A stretch of DNA of 64,000 nt, from positions 124,001 through 188,000 of the forward strand of contig JAUCBJ010007290.1 in assembly GCA_032718475.1 (NCBI GenBank), read 5' to 3'. The notes beneath the pieces are model-generated. The model had not been told where the DNA came from. It saw only the letters and a program-made list of their open reading frames with translations, and ran no database searches. The first letter of the stretch is position 1, and every line of letters starts with the position of its first letter. Of this stretch, positions 52,512-63,002 are shown piece by piece. The translations under genes were made by a program, and so were the position numbers. The stretch is from Nemertoderma westbladi (lineage: Eukaryota > Xenacoelomorpha > Nemertodermatida > Nemertodermatidae).

Positions 52512-54263
52512 ACCACCACTACTACTACTACTACTATGATCGGCATGCTGCATTGCAGCTGCATTTTTAAGAATGCTGTGCTGGCTTATCGACAAAATTG
52601 CACCGCCACAACTCCCTATCACCCATGACATTTGCTAGATCATCCGCATCTTCAAGGCCAGTGTCCTTTAAGATGCGTCTCAAGAAAGTCATGGGCTGTC
52701 CACCATGCTTGTTCACTCCATGGGGCTGCCAAAGTACAAGATTATGCACTGGCTGGTCCTCACGGCAAAAGCAATGTCCTGCAAAGCGGAGGCGATTTTG
52801 TTCTAGTGTCAAGCTTGGGGGAACCAATGAGACACCTCCAATGTTATATAGGGTCTGGTTGGAGATGTGTGCATTGAACTTGACACAATGAACCCGGCGT
52901 AGCATTCTTGTGAATGTGCCGTCCAGAGATTTGGTGTCCTCAGCAGTTAAGCCCAGCATGGACTCCCATAGCGGGGTACTGGAACTACTGCTGCTCTAAA
53001 TAACCGGACCTTAAGTTTCCGATTAATTCTCTGCGACTTCCAAATCCTGGAAAGCCTATTCAAGGCTGCCCATGCCTTTCCCTTACGTATTCGAAGGTCC
53101 TCACCTGACTTCCGGATCCATGATCCCAGGTAACAGAAGTCATCCACATGCTCAAGCATACCATCTTTTGAGCTTATGCTCATCCGATCAGAGACTTGCT
53201 GAGGACTTTCAAAGTTAACTGTCAAAATTTTGGTCTTTCTGGAGTTAATAAAAAGACCAACACTAGAAGCAGCATGTTCTAATGAGCTGAGGAGCCGTTG
53301 GGTTCCCTCAAGTGATTCTGAGAGTACTCCTAAGTCATCAGCAAAGTCTAGATCAGTTAGGTACTTGGCAGGATTTCCTCGACTTCTGGAGCCAGTAGGT
53401 GGAGTTATCATCACCCCATCATCATTATGATGATCTAAGGACATGCGTAGAACATAGTCAACCACAATTATGAACAAGAATGGCGCAAGTGTGTCTCACT
53501 GGAGGACGCCCCATAACACTTCAAATGGTTCTGTGTCACCATCAACAGTAGACACAAATGTTGTCGAACCATCGTATACTGATCTGATTGCTGCAATAAT
53601 TTCATCAGGAATCCCATATAATGAACGTATGCTGAACATACGTGAGCGGGAGACTGAATCAAAGGCCTTGAAGAAGTCAACAAAGATAACAGCCAGATAG
53701 ATGCCTGTCTTTCTTTATTGATAACTCTTCAATTATCCTTCTAAGTGCCAAAATGGGCTCCATGGTCCCACGACCTTTATGGAACCCATTCTGATTTCCA
53801 CGGAGCTCTCTCAATGGGATCCCTGATGCGATTTAATAGAATTCTATTGTATAGCTTTGCAGCAATCGAGATCAATGAGATTCCCCGAAAAGAACCATAG
53901 AGTGTTAGGTTGCCCTTCTTGGGAACTGGCACCAAGTTATTTGTTTTCATTTCTTGTGGGACTCTTGTTGTACGGTACATGTCTACTATGATGGGATAGA
54001 TGAGCTTTAAACACTCAGGTATTTTAAAGACCTCAGGGGGAACACCATCTACTCCACTGGCACGATTGGTCTTAATGCTCTTTGCAGCAGCCTTCACTTC
54101 TGCAAAGGAGATATCACCAATGGGAATATCTGGGAGTACAGACTCAGACACTTATACTTCTATAAAGTTATCAGGCAATACCCTGTCATTATTGAGGAGC
54201 TTTTCAAAGTGGGCCTTCCAACCATTGAGGCGATCGGCTGGTGATTCAGCCTTAACCTTGGTG
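52512..54263 (-). mobile_element. element D family copy interrupted by element G
   Basis: Minus strand, starting with an (ACT)n tail at 52512. It is similar to 36250-38000 but carries single-base changes, a GCAG deletion in the fingers region near 53,800, a 2-base gain near 53,697 and other shifts, so its RT is dead. It stops mid-gene at CCTTGGTG (54263), where the LTR of element G starts. The remaining 5' part is predicted beyond the 3' LTR of G, outside the window. Confidence 0.9.
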
Positions 54264-55510
54264 TGTAAAAGCTTCTGTGGGATCTAGCTGGCCCTTTTGC
54301 GTTGCGGTCCGAGTTCCCCCCAGGCGCTGGAATACTCTAAAAAGGCTTTCTAACTATATATATATTCCCCTCGCACGCAAGGTACCGTTATAGGTGTTTT
54401 AACGGACATAAAAGTCATTCTTCTAGATTTGTACTTTAGAGGACATAATCCGCAATCTCGTGACGCGATAAGCTGGATACTCTTGAAAACAGTGTCGCTA
54501 CCATGACGACGGCTAACAGCTGATATTGCCACGTCGACATTTCTTTGTTTCTTTGTTCTCTCGTGGTTCGGTTGACCAATCAGAGCGATTTTTTCTGTAG
54601 ATGTGGAGCTTTTGGGCAGATCATGCTAGAGCGTTCAGTCTTACTGTTTTTTGGTGATACTGTTGTGTTGTTGGTATCTAGGCCAGGAACACCGGCTCTA
54701 GAGTTAATTCGTTTCAGACTTTAGAAGAAACATTAGTAGGCTTAAGATTATAAGAGCGTATAACTGTTATCAGTCCATATCAGTGCATATCTTGTCACAT
54801 CTTGTCATATCATATCTTAACCTACCGTCTTAATGCTGTTTACTGTTGTGTTTTGGTTGAATATTATTTGGAGAACATTTATAAAGAACCCAAATTTCCC
54901 AATTTTCTTGATACACTACAGGTTAGAGAGACGGGTTATATATAGCGATTGCGACTTATATTATTGTGTATGTAGTGAATTTAATGCTATTTGATAAGCA
55001 CTACATTGGTCCGTTGCTGTTCTCTCTATATATGATAAAATTCATTGACGGTCGGCAAATTAGTGAGCAGTATTGTGTGTTACCGGTAGTGTGCATGATT
55101 GTGACTGATAACTAAGCATTTCCTAAAGAATGCGCCTCATACGTGAATCATAAGCCTTACCGACTTACCGTTGTGATTAGTGTAAGTCATATCTCTGTTT
55201 ACTTAGATAGAGCGCCACGTCCTAAAGGAACTGTTAATATTTCCCGAAAGTAAATAATATTAGTCAGAAATTATTTATTAACGATCAATCGAATAATACA
55301 GTAGGTTTCACTGCAATAATAATCTAAGCCCTCAGAATCCAGTCTCCCGGGAATATCCAGCGGGTGAATGGACGCGCACTAGGCTGGCTTCTGCTAATGT
55401 TGTGTTTATTGGTATTAAATATTTGTCATCTTCTAAAGTCTATTTATAAACCAAAAGACATATAAATTTTGGCAGGTTAAACTGCTAAAGGTCTTCCAAA
55501 AGCGCGTACA
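54264..55510 (+). repeat. 5' LTR of element G
   Basis: 1247 bp, TGTAAAAGCTTC to GCGCGTACA. It aligns along most of its length with the LTR of element A, with extra sequence in the first third. Confidence 0.88.
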
Positions 55511-57734
55511 ATAACAGTTATTGACTTTATTGCAGTAAACAATAAAGTTGAAAGTACCGGCCGACCGGTAAACCTGAACCGGTACTTCTGTAGGTCAGTA
55601 GGCCCAACTGCCAGAACCAGTACTGCTGTAGGTCCGTAGGTCCAACTGCCAGAACCGGAACTTCTGTAGGCCAGTAGGCCCAACTGTCCTAACCGGTACT
55701 TCCAGTATAAGTACATTAGTATTATTCGATTTTGATTATTGTATACCGGTAGGTCTTAGTATTTAATCAGGGACTGCAGCCCTGGTTTTTTATTGAGATT
55801 TTACCTATTTCTGTCGGTTTTATTTCCTAGTAAGTTAATATTGAGCTGAAGACATGTAAGTCTGCTCAGATTGTTCAGATAATTGTAGGCTGAGCTGCTG
55901 TCTGACTGTTGTTGGGTTTGGAGAGATTACGGCGTGTGTAGAGTTTGTCTGATAAAGTGCCGTTAGTAAGTTGGGGCAGCCATCGCTGTAAGGTCAATCC
56001 CCTCTTAAAGAATAAGTCGTACTACCGTGTTAGAACGCATACTAACTAACTATTTCAGAATCTGCATATACTGTAATTTATTTAGGCTTGATCGTAGTCT
56101 GCCAGCGTTTTAGCCTGTGTTTGTTTGTGTGGTCTGTTCAGGTACCGTAATAGTTATTACTCAGATATTTTGTAGGCTGGATTGTTGTCTAGCTATTATT
56201 AGGACTGAAGAGATTGCTGCGTGTGTAGAGTTTCTCTGATAAAGTGCCGTTAGTAAGTTGGGGCAGCCATATGCTGTAAGGTCAATCCCCTCTTAAAGAA
56301 TAAGTCGTACTACCGTGTTAGAACGCATACTAACTAACCATTTCAGAATCTACACGTACGGTAGTTTATTTAGGCTTGGTGGTAGTCTGCCAGCGTTTTT
56401 GGTTTATATTTGTTTGAGTATTCTGTACGGGTAGCGTAATATTTATTATTCAGAGTTTATGCGATTATTCGCAACATTCATGTCCCCAAGTTTATTCCTA
56501 CAGTAATTGTGTTTGTTACACATACCGTTATAGTTAAATTAACCCCGGTACTATACGGGCTGCTTGGCGTAGGACAAGACTGGTGACTTTGTGCTCTGGT
56601 CACTCCAGCAGATGCCGTGGTTCTTTTAACTGTTCAAGTATATTTAACTACTGATTATTTGTTGTACCAGTACTTGTACCTAATTTAGGGTTTAGTGTAC
56701 AGTGCTTTCCGAGGTAATTGGTGTGTAGGCAGTATATTTGTGTTGTAAAGTGGTTGATAGGCACATTCGTTAGCTCTATTAACTTCTAGGTAGGAACACT
56801 CCATGATACATAACGTAGTACCTATAGCGATACGGCTATAGGTCGTCAGGCGGTGGTATTTTCCTATCTGGACAGTGCAATATATTTACTACTACTTATT
56901 ATTTTAAATACCGTAGTACCCTGTCAGTTGTAATAACCAGAATTCTAACCCTTTGTTAGGCTGGTTTGTAGTTTCCCTGTAAAATTACCCTAAAAATTTC
57001 GTACGTAATATTTTTGTTGTGTTTAATTAGAGATTTAATCTCACCCATATCGTAAGTAATTTGTAGTATTAAGTAACTTAGGTAAATTAGAATTATCTGT
57101 TTTAGTGTCCAATAAATCGCACTTCACTGAGAGCGCACAGCTTCTGTGTAGTGAACCCCCAGAAATAATAACATTTATTGCAAATATTGACAAAACCCCT
57201 TTTAAACGGGTATATATCTATTATAAATCAACTCAAACGATTTATAAATAGTAGGCCTGCCATACAACAACTAAGTCTCAATATCAGTTGGACTATTGCT
57301 TAAATAACGGTAATAAAGTAAGTTAAAGTAACCAAGTAACCCTAAAATATTCAGAAATTCAATTATTCTAAAATAATTGACATACCGGTATTTACCATAG
57401 GCTTATTATATTTATTTCTATAAATTTGAGCTGAAATCATACCAGTACTCTGTACTTAATTCTAGTCCATAATTATACTTATATATACTATCAGTGTAAG
57501 CTGTATACCGGTATTCACGATAGGCCTATTATATATTTATATATATCTGTGCTAAATTTATATACCGGTACTCTGTGACAAACCTAGTTTACAATACTTA
57601 TATATACTATAAGTGTATACCAGTATTCTAATATACTGCAATAAATTACTGGTACTAGGCCAACGGTCATACTGAATTACTAGACTTGCTTTAACTGAAA
57701 CTATAGCAGTAGACATTCAACTGTATAGCTAAAC
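55511..57734 (+). other. leader of element G
   Basis: Begins with a hairpin (CTTTATTG 55525-55532, loop CAGTAAA, CAATAAAG 55540-55547), then the ACCGGT tandem repeat and the 288-bp duplication (GTAGGCTG at 55884 and 56172). Up to 56817 it matches element A. From 56818 to the gag ATG it is AT-rich, with several TATATATA stretches and ACCGGTA motifs, and non-coding. No TGG-type primer site directly follows the LTR. Confidence 0.85.
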
Positions 57735-60700
57735 ATGTCTGACACTCAGCAAAACCTGTCAGACAGTCTAATCGATACAACCATCTGTGACACAGATAGG
57801 AGTGTGGAGCGATTAAGAAAGGAGTTCAGTTCACCTCCTACTGCAAGAAAGGTCATCCCTCCAGTAGTATCAGACCCTAGGCTAATCCACCATAGGTCCA
57901 TCATAGGCACTCGGGCCCAGGTCAAACGGAACCAAGAGGCAGCTGTCCTATCGCAGCAACATCTTGGTCAAGAACCTAGTTCCCAGCGACCCGATAGCTC
58001 CAGTAGTTCGGATACTTTAGAGCTGACCCCCGAACGCGGAGTGCAGATGGCGGCTACAGCCTACTCGGACCCCCTTCTCACCCTTCCTGCCGCAGTGCTA
58101 ACTACTATATTCATTGCGGTGGAGGAACATCAAGCCGACTGGGCGAGAAATAAGCGAGCGACCCAAGATAATTATGCGGGATACGCCAGGGAAGAATTGA
58201 TGTCTATTGTCGAGTCACAATGGAACTTTCCCGGACCCGGACTCCCTTTAGATCTGTCCGAGGCTACTTGGGAAGATATACACTGGATGGGAGTGGCTAA
58301 AGATACAATGGATCCAGCTGTTTGGAAGAGGTCGGCAGCAGGATATGTGCAGGGATTCTTCGGCTCCTTAGAGCGATTAGAAGAACGACTGTTTCGACAA
58401 CCCCACGGACCTCAAGAGCAAGAAGAACTGCTATACCAAGTACGCGAAAGAACCCTACGCATTCGACTAATCCTATCAGCTTTTGAGGAAACTTCCAAAA
58501 GAAGACAGGACACGTCGCTGCAGGTTGCTGTCAAAACTTGGTTCCAGCGGGTAGGCCTCCAAGTACAAGAAACGGACCAGTGGAAATCCCAGCTGTCTGA
58601 GAGACCAACCTATGAAGAACCAACCGATGCCACCCTTTCTCAAGCGGAAAGTGAAGTGACAGCAGAGAAACCGCGAACTAGAGACGCCATCGACATTTAT
58701 TTGTCCGACTATCAGCGATTCCTAGGAGACGAAGAGTTGAGGAGACGGCTGTCTGGACTTTCCCCTAATAGTGAAGGAACTAAGCTTGTGTTGGACTCAA
58801 TCGATGCGGAAATGTTAGCTGCAAACCAAGCTGAATTTGATGAAAAACTCCGCCTCGCTAGAGTCCGAGAAGAACAAGTAAAGAAAAAACGGATAGAGGA
58901 AAGAAAAGCAGCAGCAGTAACGGCGGCAGAAGCAGAAGCAGAAAGAAAGGCAGCGGCGGCAGAAGCAGAAGCAGAAAGAAAAGCAGCAGTGGCAGAAGCA
59001 GAACGGAGAGCGTCTGAGGAGACTATCCAACTGGAGTTGGAAAATCTGCAAGAGACGCAAGACAACATAAATAAACAGTTAACTGCTAGTCAAATGCAGA
59101 TGATGAGAAAATCTACTCCCAAGCGCCAGGGATACACATCCTCAGAGGAAGGCGAGACCACCGATCCTGAAGGCGGAGGAAATAGATCTCGTCTAAGCAG
59201 GCGTAGAAAAACATCTCATCGTCACAAATTGCCTGATTTGCCCCCAGCTGTTAAAAGACAGCTAGCTAGCTCAGACTTGAGTAGTATAGAACCTACAGCC
59301 CAAATTATTAAGGTCAAAAGACTCCCTACTATAGTTGATGAGCCTGAAATAATTAGGCCTGTCGTTCCCAAAGTCACTTCTGTGTTAGAGACCCCTGTAC
59401 TTCCAGAGCTTAACTCTAAATTCCCTTTACATAGTACTACACTGCCTGTACCCGGTAGAACAGTCCAAGAGAATATCCCTGTCCTGATAGCTGAGAGAGA
59501 AATCAAAGATTTGTCTCCCGTCGTCCCACGTCAGCCCGCTACAATGTTGGCGACTCCCGCTTCGGCGGTCGAGTGGGTAGAGGAGGGACGGCGGGGGATG
59601 AATCTCCTGCTCGGACAGATGCAGGAGACTGTCCACCAGCTTAAGGGAACAGTAAGGGAAGGTAGAGCAGAGTTGCAAGAAGTGCAGCAAAGTATCGCAC
59701 TGGAACGCGACAAATTAGTCAATATACAAAAGGGCATACCAATACCCCCTGTAACATTGTGTCAACCTGTTAGGTCTGAAGTATTACATGCGCAAGGTGT
59801 GGAGCCTACACGCATCTATACTGCTAGTGAAGTAGAAACTCCTATAGCAAACCCTATTAAGGGTGATTATAAACCTGTTGTTAATGATATTCCCTATAGA
59901 CCTGATAATAATCCAGGAAATGTATATACCGATAATTCGATATTAAATAACACGATGGCCCAAGAAAGCTTTACGCGTCAGATGGCTAGAACAGAAGCCC
60001 GCCAAGCGGTTAAAGTGGGAGAGATCGTCAAATTCAATGGAGATGAGATGAAATGGTTACCTTTCAACGAATATTACAAAGATAGCATACAGAACTCTGT
60101 ACTATCTAACGGAGAGAAACTTAGATTCCTCATCAAGTGCTTGGAAGGACCTCCCAAGTTAATGGCGTTAAAGTTTATTGGACATCCAGATGGATTAAGA
60201 CAAGTTTGGGATACATTAAACATCAGGTATGGTAACAAGGATAACATAGCTAAGTATTTGTATGCAAAATTAGTAGCCCCCCGACACTTCCTTAGTAGCG
60301 GGATTATAGAGTTTTCCGATGAAATTCAAGAGATCTGTAGACAACTAGACTGGTTAGGTAAGTCTCATGAATATCAGAGTTCCATGGTTATTGGAGCCGT
60401 AGTCTCTACTTTACCAAAGGGTGGAGTATGTACACGCTGGGACAAGAAAGTGTTGTACATGAATGAACAACAACGACGAAGTCCTACTATGGCTGATCTC
60501 ATGTCCTTCTTAGATGGTGAAGTAAAACTACAACTCATCAAGCAGTCCAGAGAGAAAACATCGGAAAATAAGGTAAGTGAGAAACCCGCTTCTAGGAGAA
60601 GAGTAACACCGGTGTGTTACACTGACGACGGCGAAAGCCAAGCTTCTCAAGAAGAAGACAGCGGGAAAGACACTGAGAGATCTTACTACGTTGAAAAAAC

Positions 60701-63002
60701 CTCAAAAGATGTAAGTAAATACAAGGCTCGAAACAATGATAGGAGAGAACAGGTTGCCAAGACCCCTCCTCAGTCTCCTAACAGAATGCACCGAAGAAAA
60801 ACCGAAGAAAAAACGAGAGTGCATCAAGTTACCCAAGGTAAAGTGAGTAATATAAAACCTAACTGTGCGCTGTGCGACGGGACCCACCGTTTGAGTGCGT
60901 GTGCTGAATTTCTAAAGAAATCCCTTGTAGACAGACGTACAGTCGTGTGGGACAAGCGGTTATGCTATAATTGCCTCAGACCAGGACACCAACGGCGAAC
61001 CTGTTACTCCGACATAAAGTGTGCAAAGTGTAGCGCGAAACATCACATCTTGTTACACAGTGAGTTCGAACGAGACAAATTGAGTCAGGTAAGTGAGCCC
61101 GAACTACATGTCCAATTCAGTGATGTAAACGACACTGATCAAGAATCTGAGATGGAAGGATTCTATACTGACGAATTCTCCGACGCCAACGAATCCTGTT
61201 ATCTAATTAATACCGCAGTGTATCGAGCACTTACTTATGAAAAGGACACCAACAATGAGTTTCCCCCAACTACTTTTGCCAAACAACCATCTTGGAAAGC
61301 TCCAACTTCCAACGTAGGAATCAGAGAATTTCCTGTGGTGCAGGTAAGAGTTCATGGTCTTAACAAAAGTTACATAGTGAACGCCCTCCTTGACTCCGGC
61401 AGCACAGGAACATTCATCGATCAAGAATTAGCCGAGGATATCTTTGCTGGACAACCAAAATTCCGGACTAAATTGAATATGTCAGGAATTATGCAGGTTT
61501 GGAAATCTACCCTAACGGCAGATTACTATGTAGGTGTGTTGTCCACCCCCCAGGATAAGTTAGGAGCACAAGGTATAAGGTCGGTAAAAATGGTGGCTAT
61601 AAAGAACTTCGCTACTACCCAAGCAGACCTTTATAATTGGGACGAGGATGAGAGCATCGAACATCTTAAGATACCTCGATTCCAGACAGATTATCCTGGA
61701 GTGCAAATACTCATCGGCCAGAACGCGCACGAGGCGCTCGAGACATTGGAGAAACGGCCTGCTCAACCACAGCCACTGCAAACCTATGCGGTAAGAACTA
61801 GAGTAGGTTGGTACTTTACTGGCCCTTCCCGCAGGACTCTCGCAGAGAGAATGCCACAAGAACAAACATACCAGGTAAACGATTGGGAAGTGGAGAGCAG
61901 TGAGGTGGACGAACTAGCTGAGGGAACACCATACTCCTCAGATAATGACGACATCTACCAACTCTTCGATGAAGAGAACACAATCGACCTACTTTCAGAA
62001 AACCAAAACTGGAAAAATCAAGTGTACCTATGTCAACTTATTCGCCCATCGGAACCCATCGCTTACAATGACGAACTAAACGATGAGATAGAGCGTTACA
62101 ACGCTAGAACTCGGGACGAACTAGCTGTACGGTTCTTTACTCAGGAACTAGTGGAGCCCAATTCATATGATAAGGCTCTATCGATAGAAGAAGAAAGAGC
62201 CAAGCAAATCCAGGAAACAACTACACGTTTTTTAAAGGACCAAGGTAGGTATGAAATCGGCCTGCCATTCCGAAAACGAGAACCTAGATTTATAAATAAC
62301 AGACCCTTGGCAGAGAAAAGAATCGATCAATTACATCGACGCCTTACAGCTAATGCTTCAGCGAAAGAAATGTACCAAACTCAGCTGAAGAAATTTATAA
62401 CAAAGGGATACGCGGAGAGAGTACCGGAAGGAACACCAGTGACTGAGAGAACGTATTACTTAACACATCATTACGTTCCCAAACCCGGTAAACCCAACGA
62501 AGTACGAGTTGTATTCGATGGCTCCGCCCTATATATGGGCCAATCCCTCAATTCCGAGTTGTTACCAGGACCCAACTTACTCCAATCTTTGTTGGGAATA
62601 CTTTTAAGATTAAGACAATACTCCATCGCGTTCGCCTCCGATATAGAAGGAATGTTCTTACAAGTCAAGGCGCTGGATAGAGATAGAGACAGCCTGAGAT
62701 TTCTGTGGTGGCCTGAAGGAGACCTCAACCAGAAACCGGTGGAGTACTGGATGACCATCCAGGCTTTTGGGATCATATCTAGCCCTTCCAACGCCTGCTC
62801 CGTGGTGCGAACCACTGCGAATGACAACCGAGACTCCTTCTCCAAAGAAGTGATAGACAACATAAAACGAAATATATACATGGATGACAAATTAAGGTCC
62901 CTTCCATCAGTAGAAGAAGCCATAGCTGTCGCGAAAGGAACGGTAGAGTGTTTGAAAAGAGGTGGATTTCGACTGACGAAATTCACCAGCAACTCCCGTT
63001 AG
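57735..63002 (+). CDS. BEL/Pao Gag-protease-RT polyprotein (element G)
   Basis: 1755 codons from ATG to TAG. The first ~750 residues have no known domain; residues about 385-430 are an Ala/Glu/Lys/Arg-rich coiled-coil-like stretch (AEAEAERKAA repeats). The Pao-type Gag domain starts near 755 (VKFNGDEMKWLPFNEYY). Zinc-binding region near 1045-1110: CALCDGTHRLSAC, knuckle CYNCLRPGHQRRTC, and CAKCSAKHHILLH. The protease near 1220 has NALLDSGSTGTFID. RT from about 1485 has VRVVFDGSA, FASDIEGMFLQV (motif A) and NIYMDDKLRS (catalytic YMDD near 1715). The frame ends inside pol at TAG 63000-63002; RNase H and integrase would normally follow without a stop. The product would be Gag-Pro-RT only. Confidence 0.9.
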   Translation: MSDTQQNLSDSLIDTTICDTDRSVERLRKEFSSPPTARKVIPPVVSDPRLIHHRSIIGTRAQVKRNQEAAVLSQQHLGQEPSSQRPDSSSSSDTLELTPERGVQMAATAYSDPLLTLPAAVLTTIFIAVEEHQADWARNKRATQDNYAGYAREELMSIVESQWNFPGPGLPLDLSEATWEDIHWMGVAKDTMDPAVWKRSAAGYVQGFFGSLERLEERLFRQPHGPQEQEELLYQVRERTLRIRLILSAFEETSKRRQDTSLQVAVKTWFQRVGLQVQETDQWKSQLSERPTYEEPTDATLSQAESEVTAEKPRTRDAIDIYLSDYQRFLGDEELRRRLSGLSPNSEGTKLVLDSIDAEMLAANQAEFDEKLRLARVREEQVKKKRIEERKAAAVTAAEAEAERKAAAAEAEAERKAAVAEAERRASEETIQLELENLQETQDNINKQLTASQMQMMRKSTPKRQGYTSSEEGETTDPEGGGNRSRLSRRRKTSHRHKLPDLPPAVKRQLASSDLSSIEPTAQIIKVKRLPTIVDEPEIIRPVVPKVTSVLETPVLPELNSKFPLHSTTLPVPGRTVQENIPVLIAEREIKDLSPVVPRQPATMLATPASAVEWVEEGRRGMNLLLGQMQETVHQLKGTVREGRAELQEVQQSIALERDKLVNIQKGIPIPPVTLCQPVRSEVLHAQGVEPTRIYTASEVETPIANPIKGDYKPVVNDIPYRPDNNPGNVYTDNSILNNTMAQESFTRQMARTEARQAVKVGEIVKFNGDEMKWLPFNEYYKDSIQNSVLSNGEKLRFLIKCLEGPPKLMALKFIGHPDGLRQVWDTLNIRYGNKDNIAKYLYAKLVAPRHFLSSGIIEFSDEIQEICRQLDWLGKSHEYQSSMVIGAVVSTLPKGGVCTRWDKKVLYMNEQQRRSPTMADLMSFLDGEVKLQLIKQSREKTSENKVSEKPASRRRVTPVCYTDDGESQASQEEDSGKDTERSYYVEKTSKDVSKYKARNNDRREQVAKTPPQSPNRMHRRKTEEKTRVHQVTQGKVSNIKPNCALCDGTHRLSACAEFLKKSLVDRRTVVWDKRLCYNCLRPGHQRRTCYSDIKCAKCSAKHHILLHSEFERDKLSQVSEPELHVQFSDVNDTDQESEMEGFYTDEFSDANESCYLINTAVYRALTYEKDTNNEFPPTTFAKQPSWKAPTSNVGIREFPVVQVRVHGLNKSYIVNALLDSGSTGTFIDQELAEDIFAGQPKFRTKLNMSGIMQVWKSTLTADYYVGVLSTPQDKLGAQGIRSVKMVAIKNFATTQADLYNWDEDESIEHLKIPRFQTDYPGVQILIGQNAHEALETLEKRPAQPQPLQTYAVRTRVGWYFTGPSRRTLAERMPQEQTYQVNDWEVESSEVDELAEGTPYSSDNDDIYQLFDEENTIDLLSENQNWKNQVYLCQLIRPSEPIAYNDELNDEIERYNARTRDELAVRFFTQELVEPNSYDKALSIEEERAKQIQETTTRFLKDQGRYEIGLPFRKREPRFINNRPLAEKRIDQLHRRLTANASAKEMYQTQLKKFITKGYAERVPEGTPVTERTYYLTHHYVPKPGKPNEVRVVFDGSALYMGQSLNSELLPGPNLLQSLLGILLRLRQYSIAFASDIEGMFLQVKALDRDRDSLRFLWWPEGDLNQKPVEYWMTIQAFGIISSPSNACSVVRTTANDNRDSFSKEVIDNIKRNIYMDDKLRSLPSVEEAIAVAKGTVECLKRGGFRLTKFTSNSR

